In this document: positions 1 through 6,066 of the stretch, piece by piece
How the letters are laid out: every line of letters begins with the position of its first letter
How positions within the stretch are numbered: position 1 is the first letter of the stretch
Origin: Pseudomonadota bacterium
GTDB lineage: Bacteria; Pseudomonadota; Gammaproteobacteria; Steroidobacterales; Steroidobacteraceae
Direction: 5' to 3'
Assembly (NCBI GenBank): GCA_021805275.1
Contig: JAJZFQ010000293.1
Span: 1-12,118, forward strand
DNA length: 12,118 nt
Notes under the pieces: generated by a model
Databases searched by the model: none
Seen by the model: the letters and a program-made list of their open reading frames with translations, nothing else
What the model was told of the DNA's origin: nothing
Translations under genes and position numbers: made by a program

Positions 1-2
1 CC

Positions 3-635
3 GGCCGCCAGCTGCTCGAGGAGAAGATCACGGTGGACGTGGCCTTTACCTCGGTGCTCAAGCGGGCCATCCGCACGCTGTGGATCATGCTCGATGAGAT
101 GGATCGGATGTGGATCCCGGTCGAGCGCTCCTGGCGGCTCAATGAGCGCCACTACGGAGCGCTGCAGGGTCTGGACAAGGCCCAGACGGTCGAGCGCCAC
201 GGCGACGCCCAGGTGAAGATCTGGCGGCGCAGCTACGACGTGCCGCCGCCGCCGCTGAGCAGCGACGATCCGCGCCACCCACGCTTCGATGCTCGCTATG
301 CCGGGGTCCCGGCGGGCGAGATCCCCTCGGCGGAGTCGTTGAAGAACACACTCGAGCGCGTATTGCCCCTGTGGAACGCGCGCATCGCCCCGGAGCTGCG
401 GGCCGGCCGCAACGTGCTGGTCGCCGCGCACGGCAACAGCCTGCGCGCCATGGTCAAAATGCTCGATCAGATGTCGGAAGAGGCCATCGTCGAGCTGAAC
501 ATCCCGACCGGCGTGCCGCTCGCCTACGAACTCGATGCGCAGCTGAAGCCGTTGAGCCGCCGCTACCTGGGCGACCCGGCCGCGATCGCAGCGGCCGCCG
601 ACGCCGTCAAACGCCAGACCGAGCGGAAGAAATGA
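3..635 (+). CDS. gpmA: 2,3-bisphosphoglycerate-dependent phosphoglycerate mutase, 3' part
   Basis: This enzyme interconverts 3-phosphoglycerate and 2-phosphoglycerate in cytosolic glycolysis and gluconeogenesis. The reading frame is open from the window edge, so the N-terminus, including the first catalytic histidine of the RHG motif, lies outside. The visible part matches the GpmA family closely: [12 protein letters not shown], then [15 protein letters not shown], which carries the acid/base glutamate, then AAHGNSLRA with the second catalytic histidine, then [14 protein letters not shown]. About 210 residues are visible against roughly 250 in the full family, so about 40 are missing at the start. 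The gene converges on the minus-strand rraB-like gene with only 24 bases between the stop codons. A small CCGCC-CTCA-GGCGG hairpin at 654-667 overlaps that junction and is too short to call a terminator. The family assignment is near certain; nothing looks broken in the visible part. Confidence 0.96.
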   Translation, partial: GRQLLEEKITVDVAFTSVLKRAIRTLWIMLDEMDRMWIPVERSWRLNERHYGALQGLDKAQTVERHGDAQVKIWRRSYDVPPPPLSSDDPRHPRFDARYAGVPAGEIPSAESLKNTLERVLPLWNARIAPELRAGRNVLVAAHGNSLRAMVKMLDQMSEEAIVELNIPTGVPLAYELDAQLKPLSRRYLGDPAAIAAAADAVKRQTERKK

Positions 636-659
636 TCGGCCCGGCCACGTCGTCCGCCC

Positions 660-1067
660 TCAGGCGGCCCAGTGGTCGTAGCGCCCGTGGTATTTCTCGG
701 CGAGAGCCCCCATCCGCTGGCTGACCGCCTGAATATCCGGCACCAGCAGCTGCATCGACTTCACGGCGTGCAGGCTGAACGGCAGATCGCTCTCGTCCTC
801 GATCGGCTTGACGTCGATCTGGAAACCCTCCGGCTCGAGTTCGGTGCGCGCCGCCTCGCAGGCCGCCTGATCGGGCAGGCCGAGGAAGAAATCCACGCGG
901 TACTCGTTGAACGGATGATAGCCCGTGGCCCGCAGCCGGCCGATCATCATCTCGTCCCAGGTGTTGCGCCGCGCCATGCCCTCGCGCAATCCGCGCCGGA
1001 TGCGCACATAGAGCACCGCCAGGATCACCAGGCCGCCGACCGCCAATCCGATCATCGCCTCAAGCAC
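660..1067 (-). CDS. RraB-like protein with N-terminal membrane segment
   Basis: The protein has 135 residues. Residues about 5-22 form a hydrophobic helix followed by a basic stretch (RIRRGLREGMARR), which predicts a single membrane anchor with the rest in the cytoplasm. Residues about 38-135 resemble the RraB fold (regulator of RNase E activity B): a predicted alpha/beta arrangement ending in LAEKYHGRYDHWAA, which parallels the LAEKF..YDGWGT ending of E. coli RraB. E. coli RraB is soluble, binds RNase E and inhibits cleavage of some mRNAs; whether this protein binds RNase E is inference. The start is GTG, chosen because a strong Shine-Dalgarno GGGGGAG (1075-1081 on the minus strand) lies 7 bases upstream. 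It follows the ferredoxin gene by 36 bases on the same strand, so the two are probably co-transcribed. The family call is moderately sure because the similarity is strongest only at the C-terminus. Confidence 0.7.
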   Translation of the reverse strand: MLEAMIGLAVGGLVILAVLYVRIRRGLREGMARRNTWDEMMIGRLRATGYHPFNEYRVDFFLGLPDQAACEAARTELEPEGFQIDVKPIEDESDLPFSLHAVKSMQLLVPDIQAVSQRMGALAEKYHGRYDHWAA

Positions 1068-1103
1068 GGCGCCGCTCCCCCAGTTCGCGTCGCATCCGGC
1101 CGC

Positions 1104-1418
1104 TCACTCGTCCGGCGCGATCGTGACGCGCAGCCCGTCGAGCGCGGGCGTGAAGTCGATCTGGCAGGACAGACGCGAATTGTCCTCGTAGTGGCTGAGC
1201 TCCATCAGCAGCTCGCGCTCATCAGACATCGGCTCCGGCAGCCGCTTGAGCCAGTCAGCATCAACGTAGACGTGGCAGGTCGCACACGAACACATGCCGC
1301 CGCAGATTGCGGCGACGCCGTATTCGAGGTCCCGCAGGGTCTCCATGACCTTGTCACCGATCTTGCCTTCGACCTGGTGTTCCTGTCCGTCACGGTCGAT
1401 TACTCGCAGCAGCGCCAT
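1104..1418 (-). CDS. Adrenodoxin-type [2Fe-2S] ferredoxin
   Basis: This 104-residue soluble protein is a one-electron carrier of the vertebrate-adrenodoxin/putidaredoxin/FdVI type. The cluster ligands are visible: Cys39, Cys45 and Cys48 in CGGMCSCATCHVYV (C-X5-C-X2-C), and Cys85 in SRLSCQ. Cys43 is an additional cysteine often seen in this motif. The segment MSDERELLMEL between the ligands corresponds to the acidic interaction region that contacts redox partners in the family. ATG is preceded by the Shine-Dalgarno AGAGGT (1425-1430 on the minus strand), which fixes the start. Known partners are NAD(P)H-ferredoxin reductases and cytochrome P450s or other oxygenases; none is visible in this window, so the partner is unknown. 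The Isc-type ferredoxin is a related alternative, but no isc genes lie nearby. It is followed at 36 bases by the RraB-like gene. Confidence 0.9.
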   Translation of the reverse strand: MALLRVIDRDGQEHQVEGKIGDKVMETLRDLEYGVAAICGGMCSCATCHVYVDADWLKRLPEPMSDERELLMELSHYEDNSRLSCQIDFTPALDGLRVTIAPDE

Positions 1419-1524
1419 TCAGCTACCTCTTCAGTCGATTCGTCTGCGCATCACAGGGCGTGGGGGGCGCTAGTGTGCCGGGTCGGCGCAACCCGCGCCA
1501 CTGCCATGCCTGCGCTTGGGCGTA

Positions 1525-1776
1525 TTACAGGGGCCCGAGGATCTTGAGCACGAAGGCGGCCTTGCCGCCCTCGGCTGAGCGCGCCTCGAGAGTGGCGCGG
1601 ATCGCCTCGCGGACCGCCTCGAACGCCTGCTCGTACTCCCCGTACACCTGGGTACTGAGACTGCCCGGCACCACCTTCAGCGACGGGTGCGCACTCAGCC
1701 GCCCGATGCACTCGTGGATCAGCGGCGCGAAGTGCTCGGCGAGCGGGTACACGCTGATGTCGATCCCGATGTCCAT
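1525..1776 (-). CDS. YkoF-like thiamine/hydroxymethylpyrimidine-binding domain protein
   Basis: This is a small cytosolic alpha/beta (ferredoxin-like) protein of 83 residues. It shows the YkoF/thiamine-binding family pattern: an N-terminal strand DISVYPL, a helix, HPSLKVVPGSLSTQVYGEYEQAFEAV, and a C-terminal strand AFVLKIL. B. subtilis YkoF binds thiamine through two such domains in tandem; this protein has one, so it would act as a dimer. The ligand is inferred from the family. I chose the ATG at 1776-1774 because homologues, as I remember them, begin about five residues before the ISVYPL strand. An in-frame ATG three codons upstream (1785) is the main alternative, and neither has a clear Shine-Dalgarno. 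The frame is open further upstream to 1836, but that part looks like promoter rather than coding sequence. The ferredoxin gene lies 106 bases downstream on the same strand; a GGCGC/GCGCC hairpin (1485-1499) sits in that gap. Confidence 0.75.
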   Translation of the reverse strand: MDIGIDISVYPLAEHFAPLIHECIGRLSAHPSLKVVPGSLSTQVYGEYEQAFEAVREAIRATLEARSAEGGKAAFVLKILGPL

Positions 1777-1781
1777 GGGTA

Positions 1782-1817
1782 CCATTCTACCGGGCCGGGC
1801 CCGATCGGCTAGAATGG
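1782..1817. promoter_or_regulatory. Divergent promoter region with mirrored TAGAATGG elements
   Basis: The octamer TAGAATGG occurs twice in opposite orientation: 1810-1817 on the plus strand, facing phzF, and 1789-1782 on the minus strand, facing the YkoF-like gene, with 20 bases between. TAGAAT is one mismatch from the sigma-70 -10 consensus TATAAT. On the plus strand a start near 1822 would give a leader of about 47 bases to phzF. On the minus strand the start would fall near 1777-1776, at the YkoF-like ATG. No good -35 hexamer is visible for either. The assignment rests on position and symmetry only. Confidence 0.4.
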
Positions 1818-1857
1818 CCGCCCTTCGGCGCAGCACCTGCGCGGAAGCGCGAGGCGA

Positions 1858-1872
1858 ATGAGACCCCTATGA
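1858..1872 (+). other. Four-codon upstream ORF overlapping the phzF start
   Basis: ATG AGA CCC CTA TGA encodes MRPL and ends in the ATGA overlap with the phzF start codon at 1869. A purine-rich GCGAGGCGA lies just in front of this mini-ORF, whereas phzF itself has no clear Shine-Dalgarno at the right distance. It could couple translation into phzF. It is short enough to have arisen by chance. Confidence 0.25.
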
Positions 1873-2774
1873 CCCGCAAGATCCAAATTCATCAGGTGGA
1901 TGCGTTCACGCTCGAACGCTTCACGGGCAACCCCGCCGGAGTGGTGCTCGACGCCGACGGACTCACCGATGCACAGATGCTGGCCATCGCCCGCGAACTG
2001 AACAATGCCGATACGGCGTTCGTGTTCGCACCCGACGGCGACGACCACGATGTGCGTATGCGATTCTTCACACCGCGCACCGAGGCCGGATTCGTCGGCC
2101 ATGCCACCGTCGCGGCACAGCACGTCCTCGCCGCCCGCACCGGCGCCCCTGCGCGCCTGCGGCAGAAATCCAGGGCTGCGATCGTGGATGTGGAGGTGCG
2201 TGGCAGCGGTCCGCAGCGACGCATTGCCATCCGCCAGAACCCCCCGCCGCTCGGTCGCGAATTGAACGACCGTGAGCGCCTCGCGGTACTCGATGCGCTG
2301 GCGCTCGCCACCGATGATCTGGACCCCCGCTGCCCGCTGCGCATCGCCGGCACCAGCAGTCCGCGGCTGCTGATCGGGGTGCGCGGCACCGAGGCACTGA
2401 ATCACCTCAAGCCGGACATGACGCGCCTGACGACGCTCTCGGCCCAAATCGGCGCGCCGGGCTATTTCGTGTTCGCACTGACGCCGGACTCGAGCGAGCA
2501 TTTCACCGAATCGCGCATGTTCGCTCCCGCGCTCGGCATCGGCGAGGATCCGGTCAGCGGCAATGCTCACGGCCTGCTCGGGGTATACCTGGTTCACTAC
2601 GGGCTGATGGCGCACGATCGGCGCACAGCGGCCTTCACCGGCGTGCAGGGTCGCTGGCTGCATCGCCCGGGACGCGTGCAGATCGAGCTGGAGATGGGCG
2701 GCGGCACGGTCTCGGCCGTCTGGATCATCGGCCAGGCGGTCTCGGTCTTCCAGACCGAAATCACGCTCGACTGA
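1869..2774 (+). CDS. PhzF-family isomerase/epimerase (YddE-like)
   Basis: The protein has 301 residues, full length for the PhzF family, which has two diaminopimelate-epimerase-like halves. Family motifs are clear: VDAFT plus FTGNPAGVVL (residues 10-27), FFTPRTEAGFVGHATVAA (67-83), and GIGEDPVSGNAHG (223-235), which forms part of the active-site pocket. PhzF itself isomerises dihydro-3-hydroxyanthranilate in phenazine synthesis; most chromosomal relatives such as E. coli YddE have no known substrate, and no phenazine genes are present here, so the substrate cannot be stated. The catalytic glutamate of the family normally sits in an E-TAF motif; here the matching residues are ADTAFVF with Asp48. 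The protein is cytosolic. The gene has its own promoter region and is convergent with the ModF-like gene downstream. Confidence 0.93.
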   Translation: MTRKIQIHQVDAFTLERFTGNPAGVVLDADGLTDAQMLAIARELNNADTAFVFAPDGDDHDVRMRFFTPRTEAGFVGHATVAAQHVLAARTGAPARLRQKSRAAIVDVEVRGSGPQRRIAIRQNPPPLGRELNDRERLAVLDALALATDDLDPRCPLRIAGTSSPRLLIGVRGTEALNHLKPDMTRLTTLSAQIGAPGYFVFALTPDSSEHFTESRMFAPALGIGEDPVSGNAHGLLGVYLVHYGLMAHDRRTAAFTGVQGRWLHRPGRVQIELEMGGGTVSAVWIIGQAVSVFQTEITLD

Positions 2775-2779
2775 TGCGC

Positions 2780-2859
2780 ATCGGGACCTGACGCGCACTC
2801 GCCGGCACACCTGCCGCTGCGCGCCGCGCCCCTGCGCCGCGCGCAGCTCCGGTCCCGAT
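2780..2859. terminator. Long GC-rich stem-loop between convergent genes, possible bidirectional terminator
   Basis: The outer arms ATCGGGACC (2780-2788) and GGTCCCGAT (2851-2859) are perfectly complementary. Nested inside is a second hairpin with 14-base arms (2816-2829 and 2834-2847, one mismatch) around a CCCT loop. The structure fills the gap between the ends of phzF and the modF-like gene, where a shared terminator is expected. There is no T-tract on either side, so intrinsic termination is uncertain. Confidence 0.45.
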
Positions 2860-2864
2860 TCGCC

Positions 2865-4349
2865 TCAGCGCACGGGACCGGCGTAGCGCGGCGTTCCGCT
2901 GGCGAGCTGCAGTTCGTGCGTCGTGCACTGCGGCCACTCGCTGCGCCGGTGCACGACCATGACGACGGCCGCGCCGACGGCTACACGACGCTCGATCCGC
3001 GCCTGCAGCGCCCGCTGCGTCGGTGCGTCAAGCCCGGCGAACGGCTCATCGAGCAGCAGCAGCTGCGCCCCGACCACCCAGGCGCGTGCGAACAACACCC
3101 GACGCAGCTGGCCGTAGGACAGCTCGCGCAGCGCGCGCTGCGCGTACGGCAGCACGTCGAACTCACGCATGGCGCGCCTCGCCGCGGCCACATCGGCCCC
3201 GCTCGGCGCATCGCTCAGGCCAATGCTCGCGTAGCGGCCCGACTGCACGACCTCCGCGACGCTCAGGTGCAGGGGATGATCCGCCTGCAGGTGCGGTGCC
3301 ACCAGGGCCGCACGTCGACGGAAGGTCTCCAGCGGGACGCCCGGCTCGAGTCCCGCCCGTACGATGCGTCCGCCCACCGCGACGCCGTGATCGCCATACA
3401 ACGTACGCAGCAGCGTGGTCTTTCCCGCCCCGTTGCGGCCGTGCACCACCCAGCATTCGCCCGTGCGAACGGTGAGGGTCACGCTGCGCAGTGCGACATG
3501 CTCATCGAGATACACGTCGGCGCCCTGAAGCTCCACCAGTACCGCACCTGGACGGCTCGAACGACCGAGCGTCGGCGCAGCAGCGCTCGCCGGCGGACCC
3601 GCTGACAGCCACCGCCGCAGCGGAGCGCGCCGCCGTGCCCCGCGATAGACGACCCGGCCCTGATCGAGGATCAGCGCATGCGTGGCCGCCGCCGGCACGT
3701 CCTCGGCCCGGTGCACCGAAAGGACCCACGGCAGCGCGGTGCCGGCAGTGCTCTGCAGCCAGCGCAGGGCCCGCGTCCGGTTCAGGGCGTCGAGTCCGTT
3801 GAACAGCTCATCGAGCAGCAGCAGACGCGGCCGGGCCGCGAGCGCGCGGGCGAGCAGCACAAGCCGCCGTTCACCGTAGGACAGAGTCAGGAAGCGGCGA
3901 GCCGCCAGCGGCGCGATCCGCAGCCGGCGCAGCAGCGCCGCAACACGTCGCTGCGCAGTCGCATCCAGCGGGTCGAGGGGAATGTCGGTGCGGTGAATGC
4001 CGGTCCCCACCACCTGCTCCACCGTGTAATTCCAGCCGTATCGCTCATATTTATCCTGCCGTTCGGGGCCGAGATACGCGATTTCCGCGCTGAGGTCCTG
4101 CGGTGCGCGCCACACCGCGGCACGCCAGCGGTACTGGCGCACGTCCGGTCCGTCGGGGGTCGGCCACACTGAACCGGCCAACACCTTCAGCAGCTGCGTC
4201 TTGCCGGCGCCATTGGCCCCCACCAGCACCCAACGTTCCCCCGGGCGGACCGTCCAGTTCACCGCCTGGAGAATCTTCTTACGGCCCCGTGTGAGGTTTA
4301 GATTTTTCAGCCGCGTCTCGATGAAACGGCCATCGGTTCGGGTCGTCAT
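2865..4349 (-). CDS. modF: ModF-like protein with two ABC ATPase domains
   Basis: The protein has 494 residues, two ABC ATP-binding domains and no membrane segment. Domain 1 has Walker A GANGAGKT (44-51), signature LSYGE (156-160), Walker B LLLLDE (176-181) and H-loop His213. Domain 2 has GRNGAGKT (304-311), LSYGQ (410-414), LLLLDEPFAGLD (430-441) and His467. The order, the length (E. coli ModF is about 490 residues) and the LSYG signatures match ModF/PhrA, a protein encoded beside the molybdate transporter in E. coli but of unclear role. Both ATP sites look complete; in domain 1 the residue after the Walker B glutamate is Leu (DELFNGLD) where Pro is usual. No modABC, permease or binding-protein gene lies nearby, so a role in molybdate uptake is not supported by context. 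The ATG at 4349 lacks a clear Shine-Dalgarno, but the protein start fits the family. Confidence 0.85.
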   Translation of the reverse strand: MTTRTDGRFIETRLKNLNLTRGRKKILQAVNWTVRPGERWVLVGANGAGKTQLLKVLAGSVWPTPDGPDVRQYRWRAAVWRAPQDLSAEIAYLGPERQDKYERYGWNYTVEQVVGTGIHRTDIPLDPLDATAQRRVAALLRRLRIAPLAARRFLTLSYGERRLVLLARALAARPRLLLLDELFNGLDALNRTRALRWLQSTAGTALPWVLSVHRAEDVPAAATHALILDQGRVVYRGARRRAPLRRWLSAGPPASAAAPTLGRSSRPGAVLVELQGADVYLDEHVALRSVTLTVRTGECWVVHGRNGAGKTTLLRTLYGDHGVAVGGRIVRAGLEPGVPLETFRRRAALVAPHLQADHPLHLSVAEVVQSGRYASIGLSDAPSGADVAAARRAMREFDVLPYAQRALRELSYGQLRRVLFARAWVVGAQLLLLDEPFAGLDAPTQRALQARIERRVAVGAAVVMVVHRRSEWPQCTTHELQLASGTPRYAGPVR

Positions 4350-4529
4350 GACGATGCATCGGGATGGTGGAAGTGCCTATTTTTGCATACCCTGCCGAAC
4401 GGCACGGCATCGGGCCGCGGCAGGCGCCTGCGGAACGAGAGGAACGTCTCAGACCACAGACGGACGTTGAACTTATCCTGCGGCCATGACTGGTCGAGCC
4501 CCAAAGGGGGGCACCTCGGGGCCGCTGCC
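4350..4529. promoter_or_regulatory. Divergent intergenic region between modF-like and porin-like genes
   Basis: This 180-base gap must carry the promoters for two divergent units. Visible elements are a local AT-rich patch (TATTTTTGCATA, 4379-4390), a perfect 12-base palindrome GCAGGCGCCTGC (4420-4431), and a CCCCAAAGGGG hairpin near 4500. The plus frame of the porin-like gene is open back to 4383, but its translation here is Arg/Gly-rich and lies in front of the signal peptide, so I treat it as untranslated. No convincing -35/-10 pair was found. Confidence 0.35.
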
Positions 4530-5609
4530 GTGGCGGGGTTCCGGGCATTGAGCCCCCGCCCCCACCGCCGCGGCACCCCGGGAACCGGAGTGCTGTGCGC
4601 GCTGCTGCGGGCCGCAGGGGGCGGCGCACACGCACAGACTCTGGACTCCGCGGCGCTGCACTGGATCGCCTTCGGCACCCTGGGTGGCGTCTATCAGAAC
4701 AGCCGCGGCGTGGCATTCCGTCGCGACACCGGCCAGGGGCGCGGCGCGCGCGCCGGGCGCATTGACCTGAATCTCTACCTCCTCGGTGACGCGCTCGACG
4801 TAGGCTACGCCTATCTCACCGTACGACCGCCACCGGAAGTCTATGGAATCCTCGCCACCGCCGAGTTCGACGGCGCCGACGTCACTGACTCGCGTGCGCT
4901 CGGCGCCGCGCTGATGCGGCTGCGTGCCTTTGGCGGCCCGATGCCTTTTCAATTCGCCACCGCCGACGGCAGCATCGTCAACCTCAGCCACAACGCCGTG
5001 TTCGGCCTGTCTGCCGATTGCCTCAACGGCCACTGGGAGACCCGCCTGGCGGTGGTGCGCCTCTCGGAACTCAGCGCCACGCCGTTCGCCCCTCTCGCTG
5101 CAGGACTCGAGGCGACCGCCGTCCCGCAGGCGGGGATGCTCGCCAGATCACTGCTGCATACGCCCCAGGCCACCTACGCCGCTGAAGCCGGCACTCATTA
5201 CACCGGCAGCCACCGACGTGCCACGGCCATGCTGGTACGCTTCGATTCGCACCATCCGGTCGGTCCGAACGAAAACACCGGCGATGTGCTGCTCGGCGGG
5301 CGGGTGAGGAACGTGACGCCATTCATCGTTTTCTCCATGTCCGAGAACTTCGGCCAGGCACAGCCGACCGACCTGCCAGCGTTGCCCGTGTTCGCGCCAC
5401 TCATCGCCGGCGCCGCCCAGGCCCAGACATCCTTTCAAATCACGCAGCGGGAGCTGTCGCTCGGAGCACGCTACGATTTTGCGCCGCACATGGACTGCGA
5501 AGTTCAGCTCGACCAGGTGTGGTTCGCACACAGCGCGCTCATTTTTGACACCAACGTCCCCCCCCACCGCGACTCGATGACAGTCGCCAGCCTTGCCATC
5601 GACTTCTGA
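4530..5609 (+). CDS. Porin-like outer-membrane protein, probable internal deletion
   Basis: About 359 residues from the GTG at 4530, which is preceded by a G-rich stretch. This start gives a plausible signal peptide: basic residues 5-14, a hydrophobic core around 20-30, and cleavage after AHA35. An open frame continues back to 4383 and TTG 4548 is another option. The mature protein begins LHWIAFGTLGGVYQN, as in porin-like proteins, as I remember them, that sit beside diguanylate cyclases. It also shows LGDALDVGYAYLTVRPPPEVYG, FDGADVT, and a closing LSLGARYDFAPH near the C-terminus. The protein ends in Phe (LAIDF), as beta-barrel proteins do. From memory of the family, several strands normally separate the FRRD...G segment (about residue 71) from the R.GR...D..LL segment (about 76); here they are directly joined by a GC-rich stretch at 4738-4760. 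It may therefore be a shortened barrel. It heads an operon; the next gene starts 4 bases after its stop. Confidence 0.72.
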   Translation: MAGFRALSPRPHRRGTPGTGVLCALLRAAGGGAHAQTLDSAALHWIAFGTLGGVYQNSRGVAFRRDTGQGRGARAGRIDLNLYLLGDALDVGYAYLTVRPPPEVYGILATAEFDGADVTDSRALGAALMRLRAFGGPMPFQFATADGSIVNLSHNAVFGLSADCLNGHWETRLAVVRLSELSATPFAPLAAGLEATAVPQAGMLARSLLHTPQATYAAEAGTHYTGSHRRATAMLVRFDSHHPVGPNENTGDVLLGGRVRNVTPFIVFSMSENFGQAQPTDLPALPVFAPLIAGAAQAQTSFQITQRELSLGARYDFAPHMDCEVQLDQVWFAHSALIFDTNVPPHRDSMTVASLAIDF

Positions 5610-5613
5610 CGCC

Positions 5614-6066
5614 ATGCGCCTGCTGCCCGTCATACTTCTGATGCTCCCAGCAGTCCCGTGCGCGCTATGCGCACCGGCGCGCGGCGCGCCCGGAGCGCGC
5701 ACGGATCTCGTGGTGATCGTCAATCCGGGCGCACACATCGCCCACATGTCTCGTGTTCAGGTCAGGGACATCTTCATGGGCCGACTGCGTCAACTGCCCA
5801 CGGGGGCAACAGCGCTGCCGATCGATTTGTCCGTCGAAGCCGAACGAGCGCAGTTCTACCGGTCCCTCGTGCACTGGAGCCTCACAGAGGTGAGTTCCTA
5901 CTGGGCACGTCTGGTGTTCTCCGGACAGGCGAGCCCACCCTTTAGGGTACAGACTGCACGCGCGGCAGTGCAGCTGGTCGCCGACAACCCGAATGCCATC
6001 GCCTACGTACCGCGTACGGCAATCACCCCTCGCGTGAGAATCGTCCTTGATCTGGGCTCCCATTGA
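5614..6066 (+). CDS. Small secreted PstS-like (phosphate-binding-fold) protein
   Basis: The protein has 150 residues, starting at the ATG 4 bases after the porin-like stop, so translation is probably coupled; no strong Shine-Dalgarno is present. An N-terminal signal peptide is clear (MRLLPVILLMLPAVPCALC, cleavage near residues 24-30); there is no proper lipobox. The mature part resembles the small PstS-like periplasmic binding-protein domains: LVVIVNPGAHIAHMSRVQVRDIFMGR, then FYRSLVHWSL, then SYWARLVFSGQASPP, then VADNPNAIAYVPRTA. In full PstS proteins these segments build one lobe; at this length only a half-sized domain is present. Phosphate binding is inferred from the fold. Its place between a porin-like protein and a membrane diguanylate cyclase suggests it presents a ligand or signal to the cyclase's periplasmic domain. 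The last 20 bases overlap the next gene. Confidence 0.8.
   Translation: MRLLPVILLMLPAVPCALCAPARGAPGARTDLVVIVNPGAHIAHMSRVQVRDIFMGRLRQLPTGATALPIDLSVEAERAQFYRSLVHWSLTEVSSYWARLVFSGQASPPFRVQTARAAVQLVADNPNAIAYVPRTAITPRVRIVLDLGSH

Noticed and set aside
672..1547. Plus-strand open frame of 291 codons opposite the RraB-like and ferredoxin genes
   Set aside because: Its translation is low-complexity and matches no family, while the minus strand gives two recognisable proteins with Shine-Dalgarno sites.
1809..2810. Minus-strand open frame of 333 codons opposite phzF, longer than phzF itself
   Set aside because: It is a GC-rich antisense shadow; the plus strand carries all PhzF motifs.
4383..4529. N-terminal extension of the porin-like frame
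   Set aside because: It would bury the signal peptide behind about 49 Arg/Gly-rich residues; GTG 4530 gives a normal secretion signal.
4473..5033. Minus-strand open frame opposite the porin-like gene
   Set aside because: No recognisable domain or ribosome site; the plus strand has a signal peptide and family motifs.
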